A stretch of DNA of 64,000 nucleotides from Intestinibacter sp964449895. GTDB lineage: Bacteria > Bacillota > Clostridia > Peptostreptococcales > Peptostreptococcaceae. Under the pieces are notes generated by a model. That model was given only the letters and a program-made list of their open reading frames with translations. It was not told where the DNA came from and did no database searches. The stretch is taken from assembly GCA_964449895.1 (NCBI GenBank), contig CAYVBY010000001.1:186001-250000 (forward strand), written 5' to 3'. Positions 24,595 to 33,469 of this stretch are shown here, one piece after another (within the stretch, counting starts at the first letter, position 1; every line of letters begins with the position of its first letter). The translations under genes and the position numbers were made by a program.

Positions 24595-26655
24595 TTAATT
24601 TAATGAAATTTCTTTATCAATATTCTTAAATTTTTCAACAATTTCATTTCTTAATAAAATATGTTCTTTTTTACTTAAATTTTTATCAAATTCTAGTATA
24701 TTTTTAGCTTCTTCTTGAGCTAATTTTAATATTTTTATATGTTTAAATATATTGGCAACTTTAAATTCTGGAAGTCCATGCTGCCTTGTTCCAAAAAATT
24801 CTCCAGGGCCTCTAATTTCCAAATCTTTTTCAGAAATTTTAAACCCATCATTTGTCTGCTCCATAATTTCCATACGCTCTTTACAAATATTCGTCTTAGA
24901 TTTATATATAAGTATACAATGAGATTTATATTTTCCTCTACCTACTCTACCTCTTAATTGATGAAGCTGTGCTAGTCCAAATCTCTCTGCATTTTCAATA
25001 ATCATTAAGGTTGCATTTGGAACATTTACGCCAACTTCTATTACAGTTGTAGATACTAAAATTTGAATTTTATTTTCTTTAAAATCAGACATTATTTTGT
25101 CTTTTAAAGATGGTTTCATTTTACCATGAAGTACTTCTACATTTAAGTCCGAAAAATATTTTTCCTTTAGTTCATCCTTTAAGTCCTCTGCAGCTTTTGC
25201 TTCTATAGCTTCACTTTCTTCAACTAATGGACAAACTACATAAACTTGTCTACCTTTATTGATTTCATCTCTTATAAAATTTGTATATATATAATCTCTT
25301 TTTTTAGCTTCTATAGCCATTGTATCTATTGGTTGTCTTCCTGGAGGAAGTTCATCTATTATAGATATATCTAAATCTCCATAAAGTATAAGAGCAAGTG
25401 TTCTAGGTATAGGTGTGGCAGTCATAACTAAGATATCTGGATTATTTCCCTTTATAGATAATTTCGCTCTTTGCCTTACACCAAATCTATGCTGCTCATC
25501 TGTAACAACAATTCCTAAATTTTTAAACTCTACATTATCTTCTATAAGTGCATGAGTTCCTATTAATATATCTATTTCTTGATTTTTTATTTTTTCCAAA
25601 ACCTTTTCCTTTTGCTTCTTAGTCAAACTTCCAACTAATAAGTCAATCTTTATTCCAAAGCTAGCTAAAGTTTCATTTAAGGATATATAATGTTGCCTAG
25701 CAAGTATTTCTGTAGGAGCCATTAATGCCCCTTGATATCCATTTAATACAGAAAGTGCTAAAACTAGTGTTGCAACTATAGTTTTTCCAGAGCCTACATC
25801 ACCTTGTATAAGTCTATTCATTACATTTTCACTTTTCATATCTATTAAAACTTCATCAAAAGCCCTAGATTGTGCATTTGTTAGTTTAAAAGGTAGAGAA
25901 TCAATTATATCATTTAGTCTCTCTTTTGGTTCAAATTTTATACCGCTTGTATTTTCTATACCATTTTTAAAATAAAAAAGCCCCAATTGCAAAATCAGAA
26001 ATTCTTCAAAAATCATTCTATATAAGGCTATTTTTAAAGACTGTTTGTCTTGAGGTATATGAAGATTTCTAATAGCAAAATCTATACTACATAATTTATA
26101 TTTTTCTATTATTTGTTTGGGTAAATACTCTTTTATAGTTATTTTTTCATTCGTATAAATTGTTTTTATAGTATTTATTATGTCTTTATTTATAACTCCA
26201 TAAGTTAATGGATAAACAGGCATTAATTTACATGTAGATGAAGGTGCATTTGTAAAAAATTCTATTTCTGGAGAATTCATTTCAAAAATATTTCCTTCTC
26301 TTTTAACTTTTCCATAAGCTATTACACTATCATTTTTTTTAAATACTTTTGAAATATATCCTTGATTAAAAAAAACAAGTGATAAAAATCCAGTTTCATC
26401 TCTTATCACTATCTTTGTTATTTTCATTTTGTTTTTTGCATCGTAATCTCTGATATCACTTACAATACCTTTTACACATACTTTTTCATCATGTTCTAAT
26501 TTACAAATTTTTTTTACATTACTTCTATCTTCATAATGTCTTGGAAAATAATATAATAAATCCTTAACTGTAAATATATTTAATTTGTTTAACTTTAGAG
26601 CTTTTTTAGGACCTACACCTTTTATAAATTGAATATCTTTATTTAAAATTTCCAT
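24595..26655 (-). CDS. recG: ATP-dependent DNA helicase RecG
   Basis: This 686-residue protein has an N-terminal wedge/OB domain (1-about 150). Superfamily 2 helicase motifs follow: RLIQGDVGSGKTIVA (motif I), VVTDEQHRFGVRQR (motif II, DEQH) and MTATPIPRTL (motif III). In the C-terminal lobe TTVIEVGVNVPNATLM and QLHQLRGRVGRGKYKSHC (motifs V, VI) are seen. RecG remodels stalled forks and Holliday junctions. Length is normal. It is upstream of rsmD and coaD on the same strand, the usual clostridial order. Confidence 0.97.
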   Translation of the reverse strand: MEILNKDIQFIKGVGPKKALKLNKLNIFTVKDLLYYFPRHYEDRSNVKKICKLEHDEKVCVKGIVSDIRDYDAKNKMKITKIVIRDETGFLSLVFFNQGYISKVFKKNDSVIAYGKVKREGNIFEMNSPEIEFFTNAPSSTCKLMPVYPLTYGVINKDIINTIKTIYTNEKITIKEYLPKQIIEKYKLCSIDFAIRNLHIPQDKQSLKIALYRMIFEEFLILQLGLFYFKNGIENTSGIKFEPKERLNDIIDSLPFKLTNAQSRAFDEVLIDMKSENVMNRLIQGDVGSGKTIVATLVLALSVLNGYQGALMAPTEILARQHYISLNETLASFGIKIDLLVGSLTKKQKEKVLEKIKNQEIDILIGTHALIEDNVEFKNLGIVVTDEQHRFGVRQRAKLSIKGNNPDILVMTATPIPRTLALILYGDLDISIIDELPPGRQPIDTMAIEAKKRDYIYTNFIRDEINKGRQVYVVCPLVEESEAIEAKAAEDLKDELKEKYFSDLNVEVLHGKMKPSLKDKIMSDFKENKIQILVSTTVIEVGVNVPNATLMIIENAERFGLAQLHQLRGRVGRGKYKSHCILIYKSKTNICKERMEIMEQTNDGFKISEKDLEIRGPGEFFGTRQHGLPEFKVANIFKHIKILKLAQEEAKNILEFDKNLSKKEHILLRNEIVEKFKNIDKEISLN

Positions 26656-26687
26656 TTAATCATCACCTAAAAAAATCTTCATTCTAA

Positions 26688-26756
26688 AAAATCCTCTACC
26701 TAGAGGATTTTAACTTGAAAAAAGGGCTGTCAAATTAAATTATCCAGCCCCTTTAT
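26688..26756 (-). terminator. Two tandem hairpins after the FakA-like gene
   Basis: The first hairpin met by minus-strand transcription is GGGCTG (26724-26729)/CAGCCC (26745-26750) with A/T-rich flanks. The second is an 11-bp stem, 26688-26698 with 26701-26711 (core AATCCTCTA/TAGAGGATT), separated by only CC and followed by a T-rich run. Together they separate the FakA-like gene from recG. Confidence 0.75.
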
Positions 26757-26772
26757 TACATAATTTTGTTTA

Positions 26773-28392
26773 TTACTCAACAGATACTAAGTAATAGTAA
26801 ATTGGTTGACCTCCATAGTATAATTCTACATCAAGGTCTTCAAATTTTTCTTCTAAAGCTTCTTGTAAGCTCTCAGCGTCTTCTTTTGTAGTTTCATTTC
26901 CATAGAATAAAGTTATTATTGCACTATCTTCATCTACTAAACTTTCTACAAGTTTTGTAGTTATATCAGCTATATCATCACCTGCTGATAATAATTTTCC
27001 TTCACCTAATCCTATGATATTACCTTCATTTACTTCTATATCGTTTATAACAGTATCTCTAACAGCATAAGTTACTTGACCACTTTTTACTGTTGATAAA
27101 GACTCTATCATGTTAGCTTCATTTTCTTCTATAGTTAAATCGCCATCAAAATTAACAAGTGCTGCAAATGCTTGAGACACATTTTTAGTAGGTATTACTA
27201 TTATATTTTTTTCACTTAAATCTTTTGCTTGATTTGCCGCCATAATAATATTGCTATTATTTGGTAATATTATTATATTTTCAGCATTCATTTTATCTAT
27301 AGCATTCATAAAATCTTCAGTACTTGGATTCATAGTTTGACCACCTTCTATTATGTGATCTACACCAAAATCTTTAAATATTTTAGCTAAACCTTCACCC
27401 ATTGAAGTAGCTATAAATCCAAATTCTTTTTTCTCTTGTTGAACTTCTTCTTTGCTATCTTCAATTAATTTATTTTCATGTTGAAGTTTCATATTTTCTA
27501 TTTTTATAGTTAGTAATTGACCAAATGCTAAAGCTTCTTGAATTACTGTTCCTGGAGTATTAGTGTGAACATGAACTTTTATTATTCCTTCATCTCCTAC
27601 AACTGCTAAACTATCTCCATATTTAATCATAATATCACGTATTTTTGTATCAGTAACTTTATCACTTTCAAGTATAAATTCTGTACAATATTGGAATTTT
27701 ATATCTTCTGTAGATACTGTATTTTCTACTTTTACTTCTACAGCTTCACTAGTTTGTTCTTCTTTAGCTTCTACAAAATTTCCTTCTAAAGCTTTTAGCA
27801 TACCTTCATATACTAAAACTAATCCTTTTGCACCAGAGTCTACAACTCCCGCTTCCTTTAAAGCTGGTAATAATTTTGGAGTTCTATTTAATGAATTAGT
27901 AGCTTCTTTTATTAAAAGATTCATAAATTCTATTATGTCTTCTTCTAATTCAGCAACTTTTAGACCATACTCAGAACTTTCTCTAACTACTGTAAGTATA
28001 GTTCCTTCTACAGGTTTTATTACTGCTTTATAAGCTGTATCTGAACCGCATTTTAATGCTTTTGCTAAATCCATAGAAGAAAGTTTGTCTTTATCTTCTA
28101 TACCTTTTGCTATACCTCTTATGATTTGAGATAAAATAACACCAGAGTTTCCTCTAGCACCCATTAAAGAACCTTTAGAAAGTGCCTTTCCAATTTGACC
28201 TATATTATCTTCTTTTACTTTGTTTAATTCTTTTATTGCATAAGATATAGTTAAAGACATATTTGTTCCTGTATCTCCATCTGGTACAGGAAATACATTT
28301 AATTTATCTACTAATTCTTTATGATTTTTAAGATTATTTGCGCCGGATACAAACATATCTCTAACTTGTTTTGCGTCTATATATTGAATCAT
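26773..28392 (-). CDS. DAK-domain kinase, FakA/YloV family
   Basis: This 539-residue protein has an N-terminal DhaL/DAK2-like domain (1-about 195) with VFPVPDGDTGTNMSLTISYA, GARGNSGVILSQIIRGIAKG and VDSGAKGLVLVYEGM. A middle domain follows, and a C-terminal domain (about 320-539) has GEGLAKIFKDFGVDHIIEGG, NPSTEDFMNAI and ILPNNSNIIMAANQA. In Staphylococcus FakA phosphorylates fatty acids held by FakB (DegV-type) partners. The nearby plsX is in the same lipid pathway but in another operon. It forms a pair with the YloU gene upstream (15 bp), conserved in Firmicutes. Confidence 0.88.
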   Translation of the reverse strand: MIQYIDAKQVRDMFVSGANNLKNHKELVDKLNVFPVPDGDTGTNMSLTISYAIKELNKVKEDNIGQIGKALSKGSLMGARGNSGVILSQIIRGIAKGIEDKDKLSSMDLAKALKCGSDTAYKAVIKPVEGTILTVVRESSEYGLKVAELEEDIIEFMNLLIKEATNSLNRTPKLLPALKEAGVVDSGAKGLVLVYEGMLKALEGNFVEAKEEQTSEAVEVKVENTVSTEDIKFQYCTEFILESDKVTDTKIRDIMIKYGDSLAVVGDEGIIKVHVHTNTPGTVIQEALAFGQLLTIKIENMKLQHENKLIEDSKEEVQQEKKEFGFIATSMGEGLAKIFKDFGVDHIIEGGQTMNPSTEDFMNAIDKMNAENIIILPNNSNIIMAANQAKDLSEKNIIVIPTKNVSQAFAALVNFDGDLTIEENEANMIESLSTVKSGQVTYAVRDTVINDIEVNEGNIIGLGEGKLLSAGDDIADITTKLVESLVDEDSAIITLFYGNETTKEDAESLQEALEEKFEDLDVELYYGGQPIYYYLVSVE

Positions 28393-28407
28393 TTCTTTCC
28401 TCCTAAA

Positions 28408-28758
28408 TTACTTAACTCGAATACCTTGGACATTAATGTCTATTTTGCTTACTTTTATTCCTGTATCTTTTTCTACAGAATATTTTACTCTTTCTATGAT
28501 GTTATTTGCAACTGTAGCTATATTAATTCCATATTGCATTATAACAAATAATTCGATTTCTATTTTGTTGTCTTCTAATTCTGTTACTTTAACACCTTTT
28601 GCTATATTTCCTTCTTTTAATAGTTCTACTATTCCTTTTATCTTTTGTGAAAATCCTACTAATCCATAGCTTTCCATAGCAGCTCTATAAACTACTTGAG
28701 CTATAACTTGTTTATCTATTTCTATACATCCATATTTATTATTTATTTTTGCACTCAT
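28408..28758 (-). CDS. Asp23/Gls24 family protein YloU
   Basis: With the start at 28758, after AAGGGGG, the protein is 116 residues (MSAKINNKYGCIEIDKQV). A longer reading to 28785 lacks a suitable binding site. It has the Asp23 domain pattern (AQVVYRAAMESYGLVGFSQ; IELFVIMQYGINIATVANN; VSKIDINVQGIRVK). It is co-transcribed with the FakA-like kinase, as yloU-yloV in B. subtilis, and diverges from rpmB. Function is uncertain; a link to fatty-acid kinase activity is inferred from conserved adjacency. Confidence 0.88.
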   Translation of the reverse strand: MSAKINNKYGCIEIDKQVIAQVVYRAAMESYGLVGFSQKIKGIVELLKEGNIAKGVKVTELEDNKIEIELFVIMQYGINIATVANNIIERVKYSVEKDTGIKVSKIDINVQGIRVK

Positions 28759-29277
28759 GGTTTTGAACCCCCTTAAGATTTTCATTATTTTTTATTTTAT
28801 ACAAAAATAATTATGTATAATTTACATTTATTTAGTCATATTAAATTCTCTAATGAAACTTATTAAAATTTAATCATTAATATATAATACTATAAAATTA
28901 TTACAAATTAAAGATTTTAATTTTTGTTTTAATCAAATTTCCTATTATATAAGATTATAATCTAATTGATAATTTTTTATAACAAGAAAAAATTATATTT
29001 ATAAACACATGCTCTAAACAATTGCATTTCATAGATTTTAGAGAACTATACTTCAATATTTATACACTAAAAATTTTTACTTTAAAAAAATATTTTATTA
29101 TTTTTCAATTTTAATATTTACATTATGACAATTTATATATATAATTTTATATGATAATGAGGAATTCTTCAATACGAAATAAATCATTAACATATTTGTC
29201 TTGCAAAATATTTATGTTTGTGTTAATATAAATATGTTTCAGTCTTAAAAGATAATTGATTAAGGAGGTGTGCTAAG
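28759..29277. other. Divergent yloU / rpmB control region
   Basis: This is a 519-bp AT-rich gap without a supportable gene. A good sigma-A-type promoter for rpmB is TTGCAA (29201-29206), a 17-base spacer and TAATAT (29224-29229). No clear leader hairpin or L28 binding structure was found. Confidence 0.5.
29201..29229 (+). promoter_or_regulatory. Probable sigma-A promoter of rpmB
   Basis: TTGCAA (29201-29206) and TAATAT (29224-29229) are separated by 17 bases, about 49 bp before the rpmB start. Confidence 0.55.
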
Positions 29278-29466
29278 ATGGCAAAAGTATGTTGCGTATG
29301 TGGTAAAGGTAAAGTATCAGGAAACCAAGTATCACACTCAAACAAACATAATAAAAGAACTTGGTCTGCTAACTTAAGAAACGTTAGAGTTGTAGAAGAT
29401 GGAACTCCAAAAAGAGTTAAAGTTTGTACAAGATGTTTACGTTCAGGAAAAGTTGAGAGAGCTTAA
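29278..29466 (+). CDS. rpmB: 50S ribosomal protein L28
   Basis: This 62-residue protein (MAKVCCVCGKGKVSGNQVSH) has the L28 pattern with HNKRTWSANLRNVRVVEDG and KRVKVCTRCLRSGKV. The paired CxxC motifs (C6/C9 and C51/C54 region) mark the zinc-binding form. AAGGAGGTG precedes the ATG. It is monocistronic, ending at a strong terminator. As in B. subtilis it is next to spoVM and divergent from the yloU-yloV pair. Confidence 0.97.
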   Translation: MAKVCCVCGKGKVSGNQVSHSNKHNKRTWSANLRNVRVVEDGTPKRVKVCTRCLRSGKVERA

Positions 29467-29486
29467 TAATTTTATTATTATTAATT

Positions 29487-29531
29487 AAGGGATTACTGCA
29501 CACTAAGGAGATTGTGCAATAATCCCTTTTT
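29487..29531 (+). terminator. Rho-independent terminator of rpmB
   Basis: AAGGGATTA plus TGCACA pair with TTGTGCA plus TAATCCCTT across a short loop, followed by TTTTTT on the plus strand. It starts 20 bp after the stop codon and reaches to within 6 bp of the convergent spoVM stop codon. Confidence 0.88.
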
Positions 29532-29536
29532 TAGTT

Positions 29537-29605
29537 TTATTTTTTCATAAATTTTAAGATTATATTAGAAATCCATTTTGGCATTTTTATAGTTATCATT
29601 TTCAT
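29537..29605 (-). CDS. spoVM: SpoVM, 22-residue spore coat anchoring peptide
   Basis: The reading frame encodes MKMITIKMPKWISNIILKFM plus two lysines (22 residues). It matches the SpoVM pattern MKFYTIKLPKFLGG... of B. subtilis: MK, then TIK-x-PK, then an amphipathic helix with basic residues. The start follows GAGGAG at eight-base spacing. The position next to rpmB and in front of the thiN-rpe-rsgA block matches B. subtilis synteny. SpoVM recognises the curved forespore membrane and anchors the coat ATPase SpoIVA. It is four residues shorter than the 26-residue B. subtilis peptide, and Pro9 is retained. It is below the usual gene-calling length, so it is easily missed. Confidence 0.85.
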   Translation of the reverse strand: MKMITIKMPKWISNIILKFMKK

Positions 29606-29772
29606 AATTATCACTCCTCATAGTAAATACTATTCACTTCATATAATCTATATGATTTTTATTTTTAATTTTTTGTTTTATTTTTAACAATATCTATGAT
29701 ATACTTTTTGTAATATATTATTTTTTTATAAAATTTAATTTTTATACATTTCTTTTAAAGGAGGTTTTACCT

Positions 29773-32379
29773 ATGATAGATTCTAATTTAGTAAGTACTG
29801 GTATTAAAGATTTTGATAAATCAATAGATATGCTTAGATTAGGTGATAGTATCGTATGTCAAGTTGGAACAATTTATGATTTTAAAAAATTTGTAAATCC
29901 TTTCGTATCTAAAGCAAAATCTGAAAATAGAAATATTATTTATTTTAGATTTTCAAATAAAAAATCTATTATAGATAATATGATAAACTACGAATTTGAT
30001 GATGATTTAAATACTCAAGCAGTAATTGACAATCTTTCAAATATAAAGGTGTATGAATTAGATCCAAATATAGGATTTAATTATTTTACTACTAAAATTT
30101 GTGAAGTAATTAAATCAGAAAAAGAAGAAAGCTTCTATATATTTGACAATTTAACTTGCCTTCAAAAAATTTGGAACTCAGATAACATGATTTCCAATTT
30201 TTTTATAGTTATTTCTTCATATTTACATAAGTTTAATACAGTATCTTGCTTTTCTATTATGAGAAAGGCTCATTCTTATACTTTACCTTCTACATTTAGA
30301 GAAACGGCAAGAGTAATATTTGATATATATACTATAGAAGGTAATTATTACATACATCCACTTAAAGTATCTGACCGATTCTCACCTTCTATGTTTTTAC
30401 CTCATCAAATAAAAGAAAATGAAGTTATTCCTATTACATCTAGTGATGATACATCTCAATTATTTTCTAAAGTTACTTGGAGAAGTAGTAAACAACTAGG
30501 TTACTGGAGAAGAATTTTAAGCAAAGCTAGAACTTCATTAGACATGGATAAAGAAACTCAAGAAAAAGTAAAACAATTTTTAATATATATTTTAATTGGA
30601 CATAAATCAAAAATATACGATATGAGTGTTAAATATTTTACACTTAAAGATATACTTAAAATAACATCTAGAGTTATTGGTACTGGTAGTATTGGTGGTA
30701 AAAGTATAGGTATGTTACTTGCTACTCAAATTTTAACCACATTAGATGATACAAAAGATTACTTTAAACCTATAATAGAAAATCATGATTCATTTTTTAT
30801 AGGAACAGATATTTATTATTCTTATGTAGTTGAAAATAATTTATGGGATTTAAGGTCTAAACAAAAAACAGATGAAGGATATTTTAAATATGCTTCTGAA
30901 TTAAAAAAAGGTCTTGAAAATGGTAAATTTTCAGAAAGTATAAGTGATCAATTTATGCAAATTTTAGAATACTTTGGTCAATCACCTATAATAGTAAGGT
31001 CTAGTTCTCTTCTTGAAGATAACTTTGGAAATGCATTTGCTGGAAAATATGAAAGTGTATTTTGTGTAAATCAAGGTACTCCTAAAGAAAGATTAGAATC
31101 CTTTGAAAATGCTATAAAAATAGTTTATGCAAGTACAATGAGTGATGATGCTATAAATTACAGAAAAGCTAGAGGACTTGATAAAAAAGACGAACAAATG
31201 GCAATTTTAGTTCAAAGAGTATCTGGTGATTATCATGGAGAATATTTCTTCCCTCACCTTGCTGGTGTTGGTAATTCTTCAAATTTATATGTATATGATA
31301 AAAATGTAAATATGGAAGATGGTATGATTAGACTTGTATTCGGTTTAGGTACTAGAGCTGTAGATCGTATAATAGGAGATTACGTTAGAATAGTAACTTT
31401 AGATGATCCTATGAGGCTTCCAATTATGAATTCTACTGACGAACAAAAATACTCTCAACATAGTGTAGATGTTTTAAATGTAAGAACCAATAAACATATG
31501 AATGTAAAACTAGAAGATGTTATTAATAAGGATTTAAAAACAGATTTAAATCTATTTGGTTCAAAAGATTACCATACTCAAATTAGACTTAAAGAACTTG
31601 GCTTAGACCCTAATAGGGCTCCTTATATACTTAACTTTAAAAAGCTATTAAAATATACAGATTTTCCTGAAGCTATGAAAAAAGCTCTTCATGTTATTTC
31701 TGAAGAATATAATTATCCTGTAGATGTAGAATTTACAGCTAATTTTAAACCAGATGGAAAACTTAAAATTAATATAGTTCAATGTAGACCTCTTCAAACT
31801 AGAGGACTTGGAAAATCTATCGAAATACCTAAGCTATTAAATAAAGAAGATTGTATCTTCTTCTCTACTGGAAACTTTATGGGTGGAAATATTCGTATTC
31901 CTATAGATTATATTATATTTGTATCAGTAAACGAATATCTTGCATTAAATGAAATAGATAAATATAAAATAGCTAGACAAATAGGTCTATTAAATACTGC
32001 TCTGAAGGGAAAAAATACTATGTTGATGGGACCTGGTCGTTGGGGTACTACAACTCCTTCACTTGGTGTTCCAGTTCATTTTACAGAGCTTAGCAATATG
32101 TCAGTTATGTGTGAAATTGCATACAGCGATAAAGATGTTGTTCCAGAATTATCTTATGGAAGTCATTTCTTCCAAGATTTAGTTGAAACAGGTATATTCT
32201 ATATAGCATTATTTGACAATAAAGATGATATTGTATTTAATGAAAAAACTCTAAGAAAAAAAGAAAATATAGCTTCTAGTTTTTCAAGTTCTATAAATAC
32301 AGATGTTATAAAAGTATACGAAACTAAAGGACTTCAAATTTACTCTGATATAAAAGAACAAATTGTTTTATGTCAGTAA
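29773..32379 (+). CDS. PEP/pyruvate-binding domain protein with RecA-like N-terminus
   Basis: In this 868-residue protein residues 1-about 235 look like a KaiC/RecA-type domain without a good P-loop (GIKDFDKSIDMLRLGDSIVC). About 300-680 is the ATP-grasp, PEP-synthase-type nucleotide-binding domain (GSIGGKSIGMLLATQIL; PIIVRSSSLLEDNFGNAFAG; MAILVQRVSGDYHGEYFFPH; VFGLGTRAVDRIIGDYVRIV; NIVQCRPLQTR). The C-terminal 190 residues have MGPGRWGTTTPSLGVPVHFT. No phosphohistidine swivel motif (GGxxSHxA) and no PEP/pyruvate barrel were found, so it cannot be a complete PEP synthase. Function is unknown. AAAGGAGG precedes the ATG, and a strong terminator follows. Confidence 0.8.
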   Translation: MIDSNLVSTGIKDFDKSIDMLRLGDSIVCQVGTIYDFKKFVNPFVSKAKSENRNIIYFRFSNKKSIIDNMINYEFDDDLNTQAVIDNLSNIKVYELDPNIGFNYFTTKICEVIKSEKEESFYIFDNLTCLQKIWNSDNMISNFFIVISSYLHKFNTVSCFSIMRKAHSYTLPSTFRETARVIFDIYTIEGNYYIHPLKVSDRFSPSMFLPHQIKENEVIPITSSDDTSQLFSKVTWRSSKQLGYWRRILSKARTSLDMDKETQEKVKQFLIYILIGHKSKIYDMSVKYFTLKDILKITSRVIGTGSIGGKSIGMLLATQILTTLDDTKDYFKPIIENHDSFFIGTDIYYSYVVENNLWDLRSKQKTDEGYFKYASELKKGLENGKFSESISDQFMQILEYFGQSPIIVRSSSLLEDNFGNAFAGKYESVFCVNQGTPKERLESFENAIKIVYASTMSDDAINYRKARGLDKKDEQMAILVQRVSGDYHGEYFFPHLAGVGNSSNLYVYDKNVNMEDGMIRLVFGLGTRAVDRIIGDYVRIVTLDDPMRLPIMNSTDEQKYSQHSVDVLNVRTNKHMNVKLEDVINKDLKTDLNLFGSKDYHTQIRLKELGLDPNRAPYILNFKKLLKYTDFPEAMKKALHVISEEYNYPVDVEFTANFKPDGKLKINIVQCRPLQTRGLGKSIEIPKLLNKEDCIFFSTGNFMGGNIRIPIDYIIFVSVNEYLALNEIDKYKIARQIGLLNTALKGKNTMLMGPGRWGTTTPSLGVPVHFTELSNMSVMCEIAYSDKDVVPELSYGSHFFQDLVETGIFYIALFDNKDDIVFNEKTLRKKENIASSFSSSINTDVIKVYETKGLQIYSDIKEQIVLCQ

Positions 32380-32459
32380 TAATAAATTACTCTAAAAATC
32401 TATAATTGATTTTTTAAATAAACAAAACTCATATTACATAAAAAGATAAATATTATGTC

Positions 32460-32513
32460 TTATTTGTATAAAAACTTGCAACCTTATAAAGTTGCAAGTT
32501 TTTTATACAAATA
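32460..32513. terminator. Long bidirectional terminator
   Basis: An almost perfect 22-bp stem (32461-32482 against 32491-32513, one extra T; core AAAACTTGCAAC/GTTGCAAG) has an 8-base loop. It separates the convergent PEP-domain gene and patatin gene, with A- and T-runs on both sides. Confidence 0.9.
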
Positions 32514-32519
32514 AAAATT

Positions 32520-33377
32520 TTATTCTTGCTTATTTAAATACTTTAACAAATCTTCATAACTATCTTTTGCATCATTATAACCTTGTCTATAAAGAGCCTC
32601 TAATTTTTCTCGATTTTTTTCAGTTCTACCTATTTTAACTGGATTTTTAGGTCTGATTACAAATATATCATCCTTTTTTTCTAATTCTTTTATCAAATCT
32701 AAAGTATCATTATATACAATATATCTATTTTGTATACTTTCTACTAATTTAGGATATTTTTTATATCTTATTTTTATAATAGGCATAAGTGAATTTTTGT
32801 CTTTTCTATAAGCTTCATCTCTAGTTAAAATTAATATATTTTTTTTATTTCCATCTAAAATAGATTTTCTTATAGGTATTGAATCAGATATACCTCCATC
32901 TAAATATTCTTCTTCTCCTATTTTCACATTTCTTGAAAGTATAGGAAGAGAACTTGAAGCTCTAACATATATTATATCATCCTTTAAATCTCCTAATTTT
33001 ATGTATTCAGGCTTTCCTGTATTTACATTAGTTACAACGCAATAAAAATTAGACTCATTTTTATTGTATGTATCATAATCAAATAAATCTAATTCATTAG
33101 GTATTAAATTATAAAGCATATCTGCACCAAATAAATCACCTGTCTTTATTAAGCTTTGAATGCTACAATATCTTTTATCATTTAAATAATTTACATTTAT
33201 ACGAAAAGCTCTCTCATATTGTTTAGATAAATAACTACAAAGATGACAAGAACCTGCTGATACACCATAATTATTTTCAAAGTACAAATCTTTTTCAATA
33301 AAAAAATCAAGTACTCCGGCAACATATACACCTCTCATTCCTCCGCCTTCAACTACAAGACCCGTTGACTTTATCAT
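32520..33377 (-). CDS. Patatin-like phospholipase family protein
   Basis: This 285-residue protein has the oxyanion-hole loop EGGGMRGVYVAGVLD (residues 10-24), nucleophile Ser in GVSAGS (about 38-43) and the catalytic Asp in LDGGISDSIPI. These complete a Ser-Asp dyad, as in the RssA/YjjU subgroup of patatins. It probably hydrolyses an acyl ester in the cytoplasm or at the inner membrane face; there is no signal peptide. It is alone between two terminators. With the PEP-domain gene it interrupts the conserved spoVM-thiN neighbourhood. Confidence 0.88.
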   Translation of the reverse strand: MIKSTGLVVEGGGMRGVYVAGVLDFFIEKDLYFENNYGVSAGSCHLCSYLSKQYERAFRINVNYLNDKRYCSIQSLIKTGDLFGADMLYNLIPNELDLFDYDTYNKNESNFYCVVTNVNTGKPEYIKLGDLKDDIIYVRASSSLPILSRNVKIGEEEYLDGGISDSIPIRKSILDGNKKNILILTRDEAYRKDKNSLMPIIKIRYKKYPKLVESIQNRYIVYNDTLDLIKELEKKDDIFVIRPKNPVKIGRTEKNREKLEALYRQGYNDAKDSYEDLLKYLNKQE

Positions 33378-33426
33378 TTTTTAACCTTCTTTCTAATTTA
33401 AATTGTTATTTGAATCGATATATCAT

Positions 33427-33461
33427 AAAAAGACAGTCTATTTAATATAAACTGTCTTTTT
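33427..33461 (-). terminator. Terminator after thiN
   Basis: An 11-bp stem (33427-33437 and 33451-33461, core AAAAAGACAGT/ACTGTCTTTTT) lies 9 bp after the thiN stop codon with T-runs on the minus strand. It ends the long operon that begins near priA. Confidence 0.85.
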
Positions 33462-33469
33462 GTAACACA

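Noticed and set aside
28759..29277. Possible riboswitch or leader RNA before rpmB
   Set aside because: No conserved stem or known aptamer motif was found; the stretch is simply AT-rich.
29620..29700. Sigma-E promoter of spoVM
   Set aside because: Only a poor CATATAGA box and no matching -35; not strong enough to list.
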